From Phyllobacteriaceae bacterium (GTDB lineage: Bacteria > Pseudomonadota > Alphaproteobacteria > Rhizobiales > Rhizobiaceae): a stretch of DNA of 64,000 nt. Shown here piece after piece: positions 1-8,786 of the stretch (positions are counted from its first letter, which is position 1; every line of letters begins with the position of its first letter). The translations under genes and the position numbers were made by a program. The stretch is from NCBI GenBank assembly GCA_002708825.1, contig PAPF01000019.1, forward strand, positions 1 to 64,000. Direction: 5' to 3'. The notes beneath the pieces were generated by a model. The model saw only the letters and a list, made by a program, of their open reading frames with translations. It was not told where the DNA came from and did not search any database.

Positions 1-98
1 TCGCCACCCGCTACGACAAGACCGCAAAGTCTTTCCTCGGCTTCCTATGCTTGGCTGCGGTGCGGCTCTGGTTGCCGTCTTTTGTCAACAGGACCTAG
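1..98 (+). mobile_element. C-terminal end of an IS5-family-like transposase, truncated by the window edge
   Basis: Frame 3 from nt 3 reads ATRYDKTAKSFLGFLCLAAVRLWLPSFVNRT* (stop TAG 96-98). The RYDKTA..F.....LAA..LW motif is typical of IS5-family DDE transposase C-termini. Not in the ORF track because it has no start in the window. Confidence 0.8.
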
Positions 99-195
99 CA
101 GGCCCTCTGTCGGGAACAAGGGCCGGGCTTCCGGCAAGTTCCGGGTGGCGCGACCGGCCTTCCGGTGGCATCGGTGCGGCAAAGGAGCACGATGC

Positions 196-1116
196 ATGAC
201 AATCAGTACAGGCCCGGCCCTGCAAGGCCCCACCATGAGCGCCCGCAACTGGGCCGAACTGTTGATTCTCGGTCTTGTCTGGGGCGCGGCTTTTTTCTTC
301 GGGCGCATCGCTGTTGGCGAATTGCATCCGCTGGTTCTCGTGTTCCTCCGCGTCCTGCTGGCGGCGCTTGCGCTGCACGCTTTCCTGTACCTGACGGGAA
401 GACCGTTCCGGGCGGACATGCGGCTGACCGGACAATTGCTGATTCTCGCGCTCTTCAACAATGTCATACCCTTTTCCCTGATCTTCACCGGACAAACGGA
501 ACTCGGCGCCGGACTTGCTTCCGTGATCAACGCGACGACGCCATTCTGGACAGTGATCGCCGCCCAGGTGCTGACCAGCGACGAGAAAATCTCGGCCAAC
601 AAGCTGGCGGGAATCGGCCTTGGCGTTGCCGGCGCAACGATCCTGGTCGGCCCGTCCGCGCTGGCCGGCATCGGGGGCCCGGCATGGGCGAAGTTCGCCG
701 TCATGGGGGCTACTGTCTCCTATGCCCTGGCAGCGATCTTTGCGCGGCGGTTGCGCGGGGTTTCGCCCGCGCATGTCGCGGCTGGCCAACTGTCATGCTC
801 GGCTCTGATGATGCTTCCGGCGGCCTTGCTGCTGATGACACCAGACGGCCTGATGACGGTCAGTGCGCCGGTATGGGCGTCGGTGGTCGCGCTTGCCCTG
901 CTGTCGACCGCTTTCGCCTACATCCTCTATTTCCGGATCGTCGCCTCCGCAGGTGCAACGAATGCCTCCCTGGTAACCCTTGTCGTGCCGGCCTCGGCCA
1001 TCTTGCTTGGCGCCGTCTTTCTCGGCGAAGCGCTGGAGCCATTCGAACTTGCCGGACTGGCCATGATCGCCACAGGACTTGTGACCATTGACGGAAGGCT
1101 GTTGCGGCGGCGATAG
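196..1116 (+). CDS. EamA/DMT-family transporter
   Basis: ORF 82..1116 with the start placed at ATG 196 after AAGGAG; ten-TM-like hydrophobic protein with EamA repeats (LILGLVWGAAFFFGRIAV, FLGEALEPFELAGLAMIATGLV). The ATG at 82 lies inside the transposase tail. Confidence 0.85.
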   Translation: MTISTGPALQGPTMSARNWAELLILGLVWGAAFFFGRIAVGELHPLVLVFLRVLLAALALHAFLYLTGRPFRADMRLTGQLLILALFNNVIPFSLIFTGQTELGAGLASVINATTPFWTVIAAQVLTSDEKISANKLAGIGLGVAGATILVGPSALAGIGGPAWAKFAVMGATVSYALAAIFARRLRGVSPAHVAAGQLSCSALMMLPAALLLMTPDGLMTVSAPVWASVVALALLSTAFAYILYFRIVASAGATNASLVTLVVPASAILLGAVFLGEALEPFELAGLAMIATGLVTIDGRLLRRR

Positions 1117-1152
1117 AAGCGTATCTTTTCGTTGACCTGGAGGGGGCATTTC

Positions 1153-2400
1153 ATGTTGTCGGTACGGGAAATCTGCGAGGGGGTCGCCTCCGGGCGCAAG
1201 ACCGCGAATGCCGCGCTTGCTGAAAGCCTTGCCGCCATCGAGGCCGGAGACGCGGATCTTCACGCCTTCACCTGCATCGCAAGCCGTGAGGCGATGGAAG
1301 CGGATGCGAAGCACGCGGAGGGGCCGCTTGCCGGCATCGCGCTTGGCGTGAAAGACATTTTTGATACGGCCGATCTGCCGACTGCCTATGGCTCGCCAAT
1401 CCATGCCGGCTGGCAGCCTCGCTCCGACGCGGCTATCGTCGCGATGGCTCGCAAGGCCGGCGCGAGCGTGATCGGCAAGACGGTGACCACCGAGTTCGCC
1501 TTCTTCCAGCCGGGTCCGACGGTCAATCCACATGACCATGCGCACACACCCGGCGGCTCCTCCTCGGGATCGGCGGCGGCCGTGGCGGCGGGCATGATCC
1601 CGGCCGCGCTGGGCACGCAGACCGGCGGTTCTGTCATCAGACCGGCAGCGTTCTGCGGCGTGGCCGGCTACAAGCCCGGCTTCCGGCTCGCACCGGCGAC
1701 CGGCATGAAGACCTTTTCCTGGACGCTGGACACGACGGGATTTTTTGCCGCGAGCGTGGACGATGTCGCCTTGCTTGCGGCGCGGATCCTTGAGCGCGAT
1801 CTCGAACCGGGCGCTGTGGATCCAGGCACCGTTCGCATCGGTCTCTATCGCACCGCGATCTGGGATGAGGCGGACGAAGTGATGCGCGAAGCCGTCGAGG
1901 ATGCCGCCGCCCGTTTCCAGCATGCCGGCGCGGCGGTGGTCGAAGTCGTCGAACCGGATATCCTGGCGGAGGCCCGGTCCATTCATCCGGTCATCCAGGA
2001 TCACGAGGCCGCGCGGGCACTGTGCTGGGAGCACATGCATGCGCGTGAAAGGCTCTCGCCGAAACTGCTCGATTGCCTCGACAGGGGCGCAGGCATTCCG
2101 GCGGGCGACTATGACAGGGCGCGTTCCATCGCGCGGCGGGCCCGCAAGGCCGCGACGTCGCTGTTCGAGCACGTGGACGTCCTGTTGACACCTTCCGCGC
2201 CAGGACCCGCGCCGCGCGGGTTGCAGGCAACGGGGGATCCGAAGTTCAACAAGCTTTGGACGCTCACGGGAAATCCGTGCGTCAACCTACCGGGCCTGAC
2301 GACCGAGAAGGGGCTGCCGCTCGGCATCCAGATGGTTGGCCGCTTCGGTCGCGACAAGTTGCTGCTGTCCGTTGCGCATTGGGCCGAGCGGTTGCTTTGA
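1153..2400 (+). CDS. Amidase (amidase signature family)
   Basis: GVKDIFDTADLPTAYGSP and TPGGSSSGSAAAVAAGMIPAALGTQTGGSVIRPAAFCGV signature; ATG 1153 after GGAGGGGG. Confidence 0.9.
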   Translation: MLSVREICEGVASGRKTANAALAESLAAIEAGDADLHAFTCIASREAMEADAKHAEGPLAGIALGVKDIFDTADLPTAYGSPIHAGWQPRSDAAIVAMARKAGASVIGKTVTTEFAFFQPGPTVNPHDHAHTPGGSSSGSAAAVAAGMIPAALGTQTGGSVIRPAAFCGVAGYKPGFRLAPATGMKTFSWTLDTTGFFAASVDDVALLAARILERDLEPGAVDPGTVRIGLYRTAIWDEADEVMREAVEDAAARFQHAGAAVVEVVEPDILAEARSIHPVIQDHEAARALCWEHMHARERLSPKLLDCLDRGAGIPAGDYDRARSIARRARKAATSLFEHVDVLLTPSAPGPAPRGLQATGDPKFNKLWTLTGNPCVNLPGLTTEKGLPLGIQMVGRFGRDKLLLSVAHWAERLL

Positions 2401-2558
2401 ACGCCTGGAGGCCCATGACCGGGACAGGCTGGGGGCCGCTGGGTCGCAAATTTTGTTCACAGGCAGGCATTCGGGGAAGGCTTCGCGATTACAGCATGTT
2501 GACTTTGCGGTCAGTGATTTTCGCCTTTCGTTCCGCCGCAGTGCAGCAACGAATTTGC

Positions 2559-2586
2559 TTGTCCGGACGGCACAAGGGGCTAGATT
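2559..2586 (+). promoter_or_regulatory. Putative sigma-70 promoter for the 28-aa small ORF
   Basis: TTGTCC-N16-TAGATT, about 33 bp upstream of the ATG at 2619. Confidence 0.35.
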
Positions 2587-2618
2587 CGGGGTGCTGAAGG
2601 AAACAGGAGGATATCGCA

Positions 2619-2705
2619 ATGGGACTGACCCGCTCTCTCAATGCGCTCGTGTTTTTTGCCGCGTTCGCCTTCATCGGGCTATTGGCTATCGGGGTCGTTC
2701 CCTGA
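2619..2705 (+). CDS. Putative 28-aa single-TM small membrane protein
   Basis: MGLTRSLNALVFFAAFAFIGLLAIGVVP*, preceded by a perfect AGGAGG 8-9 nt upstream and a plausible promoter. Below the ORF-track size cutoff. Confidence 0.6.
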   Translation: MGLTRSLNALVFFAAFAFIGLLAIGVVP

Positions 2706-2751
2706 TCGGAACCAGGGCTTCAGGCCAAGGTTTTTTCGTTTCTCATCCATG

Positions 2752-2784
2752 AAAAAACGATGCCGGAGGATAAGCCCGGCATCG
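2752..2784 (-). terminator. Rho-independent terminator of metF
   Basis: Minus strand: CGATGCCGG-N9-CCGGCATCG followed by TTTTTT. Confidence 0.8.
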
Positions 2785-2806
2785 CATCCCATTCCGGGTA
2801 AATGGC

Positions 2807-3724
2807 TCAGGCTGCCTTGGCGCCCGGTTGGCCGGGTGTTCTTGATCGTATGCCGATGAGATGGCAAATCGCGAAGACAAGGTCGGGCTTGTTCATCGTG
2901 TAGAAGTGGAAGTCATCGACGCCGCGCTCCATCAGGTCGAGAACCTGTTCCGCGGCGACCGCTGCGGCAACCAGTTGATGCGTGTGGGGGTCGTGCTCCA
3001 GGCCCTCGAAACGGTCTGCCAGCCATTGCGGAATGCTGGCACCGCAGCGTCCGGCGAAGTTCGCCACCTGCGTGAAGGCATGGACCGGCAGAATTCCCGG
3101 AACGATGGGAATGTAGATGCCGGCGCGCCGCGCCCTTTCCACGTAACGTTCGTAATTGTCATTGTCGAAGAAGAACTGCGTGATGGCCTTGGTCGCTCCG
3201 TTGTCGACCTTGCGCTTGAGCATCTCGATGTCAGTGGCGAAGTCCGGGCTTTCAGGATGCTTCTCAGGGTAGGCCGAGACGTAGACCTCGAAATCGCCCT
3301 TGGCGTGCAATGCCTTCACCAGGTCCGCGCCATTGACGTAGCCATCAGGATGCGGCTGGAACTGCGCTCCGACACCGGCCGCCGGATCGCCACGCAATGC
3401 AACGAAGCGGCGGACGCCGGAAGCGACGAATTCCCCGATGACGGCGTCCACTTCCTGGCGGGTGGCATCGACGCAGGTCAGATGGGCGGCAACATTGAGG
3501 CTGGTCTCAGCGATTATGCGCCGTACCGCATCCAGCGACCTCTCGCGGGTGGAGCCGCCGGCTCCATAGGTGACCGACACGAATTCGGGCTGGAGGGGGG
3601 CAAGGCGCTGGACGGTTTCCCAAAGCCGTTGCGCCATGGCCTCGTTGCGGGGCGGAAAGAACTCGAAGGACACGCTCAATGGCTGATCGGCGTGCGGGGT
3701 GCGGGTAAAACGGGGCGAAGCCAT
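2807..3724 (-). CDS. metF: 5,10-methylenetetrahydrofolate reductase
   Basis: MASPRFTR..LSVSFEFFPPRNEAM..., FVSVTYGAGGSTRERS, HLTCVDATRQEVD: MTHFR motifs. Confidence 0.93.
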   Translation of the reverse strand: MASPRFTRTPHADQPLSVSFEFFPPRNEAMAQRLWETVQRLAPLQPEFVSVTYGAGGSTRERSLDAVRRIIAETSLNVAAHLTCVDATRQEVDAVIGEFVASGVRRFVALRGDPAAGVGAQFQPHPDGYVNGADLVKALHAKGDFEVYVSAYPEKHPESPDFATDIEMLKRKVDNGATKAITQFFFDNDNYERYVERARRAGIYIPIVPGILPVHAFTQVANFAGRCGASIPQWLADRFEGLEHDPHTHQLVAAAVAAEQVLDLMERGVDDFHFYTMNKPDLVFAICHLIGIRSRTPGQPGAKAA

Positions 3725-3725
3725 G

Positions 3726-4742
3726 TCAGGCGGTCTCCGATGAGGTCGGGGTTGCTGTTTGGTCCGCAATCAGGCTCCGGCGGTCCTGGCCGATCCAGAG
3801 CTTGACCGTCAACCGGTCCGGGCCGTTCGCCGGTTCACCGATCGCGGCGGCTGTTGTCATGTCGAGACCGGTGGAATCGAGCCAGTCGGCGATCTGGCCA
3901 TCGGAAAAGCCCATGCGGATGTGATGATGGTGCTCGCGCAGGAAATCGAGCGCGTGCGGTGCGAAATCGACGATGACGATGCGTCCGCCCGGACGCAGGG
4001 CACGGGCCGCCTCGGCAATCGCGCGGCCCGGTTCATCGAGATAATGCAGCACCTGATGGATGGTGATGAGATCGTAATTCTCGCGATCGACGGGGAGGGC
4101 GAGAATATCTCCCTGGCGGACCTGGGCATGGGTCAGGCCTGCCTTGTCGAGATTGGCGCGGGCGACGGCAAGCATCTCGCGGGAAGCATCGATGCCCGTT
4201 GCCCGCAGGCAGATTGGGGCGAACAGTTCCAGCATCCGTCCGGTGCCCGTGCCGATGTCCAGCATGGTCTGAACCGGCGTGTCGCCCACCATGGAAAGCA
4301 GCGCCTTCTCCACGGCCTCGTCCGGGGCATGCAGCTTGCGCAGTTCGTCCCAGTCGGCGGCATTGCGCGCGAAATATTCGGCCGCCTGTTCGCGCATGCG
4401 GGTCTTGACGGTTGCCAGCCGTTCCATGTCCCGCTCCACCTGGGGGTCGGCCATGTCGAGGCGGGCAATCAGCAGTTCCACCAGATCGTCGGCCTGGCCG
4501 GTGTCGGCGAGCCTGAACCACGCCCAAGAGCCTTCCTGGTAGCGTTCGATGAGGCCGGCGTCCATCAGCAGCTTGAGGTGACGCGATACCCTCGGCTGGG
4601 ACTGGTTTAGAATCTCGGTCAGGTCGGAAACCGTGAGGTTCCCCCGCGATAGCAAGGCGAGAATCCGCAGCCGGCTGGATTCCGCGGCAGCCTTGAGTGT
4701 ATCAACGAGTTCCTCGAGGGATATGCGCGTGCGCGTCAGCAT
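3726..4742 (-). CDS. ArsR-type winged-helix regulator fused to a SAM-dependent methyltransferase domain
   Basis: N-terminal ALLSRGNLTVSDLTEILNQSQPRVSRHLKLLMDAGLI (ArsR HTH), C-terminal LDIGTGTGRMLELFAP (motif I of class I MTase). One nt between its stop and metF. Confidence 0.9.
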   Translation of the reverse strand: MLTRTRISLEELVDTLKAAAESSRLRILALLSRGNLTVSDLTEILNQSQPRVSRHLKLLMDAGLIERYQEGSWAWFRLADTGQADDLVELLIARLDMADPQVERDMERLATVKTRMREQAAEYFARNAADWDELRKLHAPDEAVEKALLSMVGDTPVQTMLDIGTGTGRMLELFAPICLRATGIDASREMLAVARANLDKAGLTHAQVRQGDILALPVDRENYDLITIHQVLHYLDEPGRAIAEAARALRPGGRIVIVDFAPHALDFLREHHHHIRMGFSDGQIADWLDSTGLDMTTAAAIGEPANGPDRLTVKLWIGQDRRSLIADQTATPTSSETA

Positions 4743-4759
4743 GATCAACTCCGAAGAAA

Positions 4760-4781
4760 GATATAAAGATATGTTTATGTC
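4760..4781. promoter_or_regulatory. Imperfect palindrome, candidate operator of the ArsR-methyltransferase regulator
   Basis: GATATAAAGATATGTTTATGTC; half-sites GATATAAAGAT / GACATAAACAT match 9 of 11; 18 bp upstream of the regulator start. Confidence 0.5.
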
Positions 4782-4870
4782 ATTTCTGTCTGTCTCGCAA
4801 CCCCCGTGTTCCGTGTGCGCCATTTTTGTTTCCGGCTGCGTCGTTTCTCTTGTGCGTCCGGGATATTGCG

Positions 4871-5380
4871 ATGTCTGAGAAACGCGACGGGGAAGAGGGG
4901 CTGGATTTCGATCCGGCGAGCCTGGCTGGCGACGGGCATGTGGTTTTCATCGGCCGGGTCGATTCACCGTGGACGGATCGCGAGACTTGTCCGCGCAACC
5001 TGACGAGGGCGCGGGAGGCCGGCAAGCCTGCACGCGTGCTGATCGATGCGCCCTACCGGCCGGGTCTGGGCGGGCTGGAAGGGGCGACGCATGTCGTTCT
5101 GCTGACGTGGCTGCATCATTCACCGCGGAACCTGATCGTCCAGCATCCGCGCCATGCTCAAGAAGCCAAGGGCGTCTTTGCACTGCGCTCGCCGGCCCGC
5201 CCGAACCCCATCGGTCTCCATGTCGTGCGCTTGACCGGGCTGGATGTCGCGGCGGGAATCCTCGAGATAGACGCCATCGATGTGCTGGACGGAACGCCGG
5301 TGCTTGACATCAAGCCCTATATCCCGGCGATCGATGCGGTTCCCGATGCGCAGACCGGCCGGGCGGGATCGTCGTCCTGA
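4871..5380 (+). CDS. trmO: tRNA (N6-threonylcarbamoyladenosine37-N6)-methyltransferase TrmO (TsaA/YaeB family)
   Basis: FIGRVDSPWTDRETCPRN, LLTWLHHSPRN, GVFALRSPARPNPIGLHVVRL, VLDIKPYIPAID motifs. Confidence 0.9.
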   Translation: MSEKRDGEEGLDFDPASLAGDGHVVFIGRVDSPWTDRETCPRNLTRAREAGKPARVLIDAPYRPGLGGLEGATHVVLLTWLHHSPRNLIVQHPRHAQEAKGVFALRSPARPNPIGLHVVRLTGLDVAAGILEIDAIDVLDGTPVLDIKPYIPAIDAVPDAQTGRAGSSS

Positions 5381-5712
5381 TGGCGGCGCGGACCGGCCGT
5401 CAGCGGGCCATTGCCAAGGCCTTGACCGCGCTTCTGCCGATGGCGCCCTATGCCGATATCGAGGCCATCCGCGCGGCGTCGTCGGCGCGCCACATGCGCG
5501 ACCTGCCACCGGCCATCGCTGTCTGGCTTGCCACCGTCGCCCATGTGCGTCACCGCTATACGGATTATGACGACTTGCGCGACAGCGGTTACGACAAGGA
5601 AAGCGCACGGCATTTCACAGCCGATGCGATCAACGAGCAATTGACTGCCTGGCGCGCGACAAGGCTGATCGACCCCGACAGTCCTGACGACGAGGATACT
5701 GTCGTCGACTGA
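5380..5712 (+). CDS. DUF2293 domain protein
   Basis: AIAVWLATVAHVRHRYTDYDDLRDSGYDKESARHFTADAINEQLTAWR; TGATG overlap with trmO. Confidence 0.75.
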   Translation: MAARTGRQRAIAKALTALLPMAPYADIEAIRAASSARHMRDLPPAIAVWLATVAHVRHRYTDYDDLRDSGYDKESARHFTADAINEQLTAWRATRLIDPDSPDDEDTVVD

Positions 5713-5727
5713 CGGTCCTTGCGGCGA

Positions 5728-5752
5728 AGGCAATTGCATTGCCTGTCTTTTA
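5728..5752 (+). terminator. Putative rho-independent terminator after trmO-DUF2293
   Basis: AGGCAAT-TGC-ATTGCCT followed by GTCTTTT. Confidence 0.5.
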
Positions 5753-5760
5753 ATCGTTCC

Positions 5761-5789
5761 CGGAATGCGCTTAAACTTGCAGCATTCCG
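5761..5789. promoter_or_regulatory. Inverted repeat CGGAATGC-N13-GCATTCCG upstream of the GH13 gene
   Basis: Perfect 8-bp arms, 13-nt spacer, 19 nt before the ATG at 5808. Confidence 0.4.
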
Positions 5790-5807
5790 ACGCGAGGCCC
5801 AGAACGA

Positions 5808-7562
5808 ATGCCTTTTCCCGCCCTGCTGCGCAACCGTCTCGAGGCGCATCTGGAGTTCATCTATCCGCAAGCCGATTCCAGCGTGCTGACGCAACGCGTG
5901 CTGGAGGCATTCTGGCCGGAAGGGCGCCAGGAATCTTGCCGCCCGAAGCGGCGGCGGCTCAACGCACCGGTCTGGTCGGAGCGGGATGCCTTTCTGATCA
6001 CCTATGCGAACACGCTTGTCGATGGCGAGAACACGCCGCTGACGCTGCTGGACGACTTCCTGACTCACCACGTTGGCAGCGCGATCAATTCCCTCCATGT
6101 CCTGCCGTTCTTTCCCTGGACCTCGGACGACGGTTTCGCGGTGGTCGACTACACCAAGGTCAATCCGGAAGTGGGTGACTGGCATCATCTGACCGCGATT
6201 GCCGGCCATCACAGGCTGATGGGGGACATGGTGCTCAACCATGTTTCGAGCCTGCACCCATGGTTCGTCCAGTATGTGCAGGGGCAGGAACCGGGACGCG
6301 GCTACTTCATCGAGGTCGACCCGCAGACCGACCTTAGCCAGGTGGTCCGTCCACGGCCGCAGAGCCTTCTGCGAGAGGTGGAGACGGTGAACGGTTCGCG
6401 GCATGTCTGGTGCACCTTCAGCCATGACCAGGTGGATCTCGATTTTTCCAATCCGGACCTGCTGCTGGAGTTCATCCGTCTGCTGCGCCTGTTCCTTGAC
6501 AAGGGCATCACGACGATCCGGCTGGACGCTGTCGCCTTCATCTGGAAGGAAATCGGAACAAGCTGCATTCATCTGCCTCAGACGCACGAGATCGTCCGGC
6601 TGATGCGAACGCTGGCGGATTACAGCCGCGAACCGATGGTTCTGATAACCGAGACGAATGTACCGAACCGCGAGAACCTCTCCTATTTCGGCAACCGCAA
6701 CGAGGCGCACGGCATCTACAATTTCCCGCTCCCGCCGCTGACGCTGCATGCCTTGCTGACCGGCGATGCCTCCGTGCTGACGCGGTGGCAAAGGCGCATG
6801 CCTCCATCGCCGGCCGGTTCGTTCTATTTCAACTTTACCGCCAGCCATGACGGGATCGGTGTCAGGGCGGCCGAAGGCTATCTCACGGACGATCAGCTTA
6901 CGGGAATGATCGACGCCATCCGCGACATTGGCGGGCTGGTTTCGATGCGGGCGATGCCGGACGGCTCTGTCCGGCCGTATGAAATCAACGTTTCGCTCTG
7001 GGATGCGATGCTGGCCGGACCCGGCGGCGCGGACCTTCGTTTCGAACGCTTCCTGGTCTCCCAGACCGTCATGCTGGCGCTTGAAGGCATTCCCGGTATC
7101 TACATCCACTCGCTCCTGGGCACGCCGAACGATCTGGCGCGCGTGGAGCGGACCGGTCACAACCGGTCGATCAATCGTCATCAATGGAATTATCCCGAAC
7201 TGGAGGCGCGGCTGGCCGATCCGGAAAGTGATACTTCACGGGTCTTTTCGGAGATGATGCGGCGCCTGGCGATCCGGCAGAAGCAGAAGGCCTTTCATCC
7301 GAATGCCACGCACATGACCATGGATTTCGGGCCGGGTATCTTTGCGCTCTGGCGCCAGAGCGGCGACCGGACGCAATCGATCTTCGCGCTTCACAATGTA
7401 TCGGCACGCGAACAGGTGGTGCCGCTCGACCGGATCAACCTTATCGAGAATGAGCCCTGGGTCGACCTGCTCAGCGGCGAGGAGGTGGACGAGCCGCGCG
7501 GCGAGGTTCTGCTCGGTCCCTATCAGTGCCGCTGGATCTCCAACGTTCTGCCTGAACGCTAG
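5808..7562 (+). CDS. GH13_18-type sugar phosphorylase (sucrose phosphorylase-like; probable glucosylglycerate phosphorylase)
   Basis: LHVLPFFPWTSDDGFAVVDYTKVNPEVGDW, DLMVLNHVS-like MGDMVLNHVSS, TIRLDAVAFIWKEIGTSCIHLPQTH, ASHDGIGVR, HNRSINRH; adjacent to GpgS/GpgP-like genes. Confidence 0.85.
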   Translation: MPFPALLRNRLEAHLEFIYPQADSSVLTQRVLEAFWPEGRQESCRPKRRRLNAPVWSERDAFLITYANTLVDGENTPLTLLDDFLTHHVGSAINSLHVLPFFPWTSDDGFAVVDYTKVNPEVGDWHHLTAIAGHHRLMGDMVLNHVSSLHPWFVQYVQGQEPGRGYFIEVDPQTDLSQVVRPRPQSLLREVETVNGSRHVWCTFSHDQVDLDFSNPDLLLEFIRLLRLFLDKGITTIRLDAVAFIWKEIGTSCIHLPQTHEIVRLMRTLADYSREPMVLITETNVPNRENLSYFGNRNEAHGIYNFPLPPLTLHALLTGDASVLTRWQRRMPPSPAGSFYFNFTASHDGIGVRAAEGYLTDDQLTGMIDAIRDIGGLVSMRAMPDGSVRPYEINVSLWDAMLAGPGGADLRFERFLVSQTVMLALEGIPGIYIHSLLGTPNDLARVERTGHNRSINRHQWNYPELEARLADPESDTSRVFSEMMRRLAIRQKQKAFHPNATHMTMDFGPGIFALWRQSGDRTQSIFALHNVSAREQVVPLDRINLIENEPWVDLLSGEEVDEPRGEVLLGPYQCRWISNVLPER

Positions 7563-8786
7563 CCGTTCATCACTGCCCACCGTTGTCGGCCTCGACCGCC
7601 GCCGCCAGTCGCGGAACACGTCCGGCCACGCATCATAGACCCGCCGCCAGTTCGGTATGAAGGGCGTTGCTGACGGGTCGTCGAAATAGATCTCGCCGGC
7701 CGCCATGATATTGGCGGCAAACAGTTCGACAGCCTGTTCCTCCTTGTGCCGGTCCAGGGTCAGCCCGTTGAAGACCGCATCGGCGTGATAGCTCTCGATC
7801 ATGTCGAGGGCGTTGCGGTAGTAGGCTGCCTTGACCGAACGCAATGTCGCCCGTGAGATCACCAGCCCCTCCGTCGCCAGCTTGCGCAGGATCGCCTTGA
7901 CGATGTCGGTCGACATGCGGGACAGGCCTTTCGAGGCGTCTTCGGCCGAGAGATCCTGGTGCTTGTGGTCATAGATGTCGGCGATATCGACCTGGCAGAT
8001 CTGGCGTTGGGACGTGTTGCGCCGCAATTCCGACAGGAAGCCGATTTCGAGCCCCCAGTCCGACGGTATGCGGATATCCGGGACAACTTCCATGCGCATG
8101 GCGAACTCGCCGGACAGGGGATAGCGGAATGACGAGAGGTAGCGGGTGTAATTGTGCGTTCCGCAGGTCATGTCGAGCGCTTCGAGAAAGGGTGTGACCA
8201 GCAGCCTGCAGACGCGGCCGTTGAGCGTGTTGTTGGCGACCCTGGAATAGTAGCCCTTGGAAAAGAGATAGGGGAAATCAGGGTTGACGACCGGATAGAT
8301 CAGCCGGGCCAGAAGTCCCTTGTCATAGGTGACGATGTCGCAATCATGAAGGGCAAGGACCTTGCCCCGCTGGGCTGCCAGCGCATAGCCCATCATATAC
8401 CAGACATTGAAACCCTTGCCGCGCTCGGTCGGCGCGAGTCCGGCGGCATCGAGTTTTTCATGGATCGCCGCCATGCGCGGCCCGTCATTCCAGATGACGC
8501 GATGGTGCTGGGGAAGGCGGTCGAAGAACGATTTCGCGTATTCGAACTGGTCGCGGTCCGCCTTGTCGAGACCGATGTAGATTTCGGACACGTAGGGAAC
8601 ATCCTTGAGAACGTCGATGATCCCTGGAAGGGCATCGCCTTCCAGTTCCGAAAAGAGCGAGGGCAGGGTGAGCGTGACCGGGCGTATCCGTGCAAATCGC
8701 GCGACTTCCGCTTCCAGTTCCTCCAGCGGGCGCCGGATGAGATTGTGCAACGTGGTGATGGCGCCTGTCTGGTGAAAATCGCTCAT
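7236..8786 (-). CDS. Glucosyl-3-phosphoglycerate synthase-like glycosyltransferase; C-terminus possibly frameshift-extended
   Basis: Long conserved GpgS-like core (GLDKADRDQFEYAKSFF, GKGFNVWYMMGYALA, LALHDCDIVTYDKGLLARL, CGTHNYTRYLSSFRYPLSGEFAM, DWGLEIGFLSE). The last ~108 codons run antisense through the GH13 3' end. Confidence 0.8.
   Translation of the reverse strand: MSDFHQTGAITTLHNLIRRPLEELEAEVARFARIRPVTLTLPSLFSELEGDALPGIIDVLKDVPYVSEIYIGLDKADRDQFEYAKSFFDRLPQHHRVIWNDGPRMAAIHEKLDAAGLAPTERGKGFNVWYMMGYALAAQRGKVLALHDCDIVTYDKGLLARLIYPVVNPDFPYLFSKGYYSRVANNTLNGRVCRLLVTPFLEALDMTCGTHNYTRYLSSFRYPLSGEFAMRMEVVPDIRIPSDWGLEIGFLSELRRNTSQRQICQVDIADIYDHKHQDLSAEDASKGLSRMSTDIVKAILRKLATEGLVISRATLRSVKAAYYRNALDMIESYHADAVFNGLTLDRHKEEQAVELFAANIMAAGEIYFDDPSATPFIPNWRRVYDAWPDVFRDWRRRSRPTTVGSDERLAFRQNVGDPAALIGTEQNLAARLVHLLAAEQVDPGLILDKVDPVERHHLFACRYIVKREDRLRPVAALAPERKDTRPEIHGHVRGIRMKGLLLLPDRQAPHHLRKDP

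Noticed and set aside
793-2172. 459-aa minus-strand ORF
   Set aside because: Antisense to EamA and amidase genes; Arg/His/Gly-rich shadow translation.
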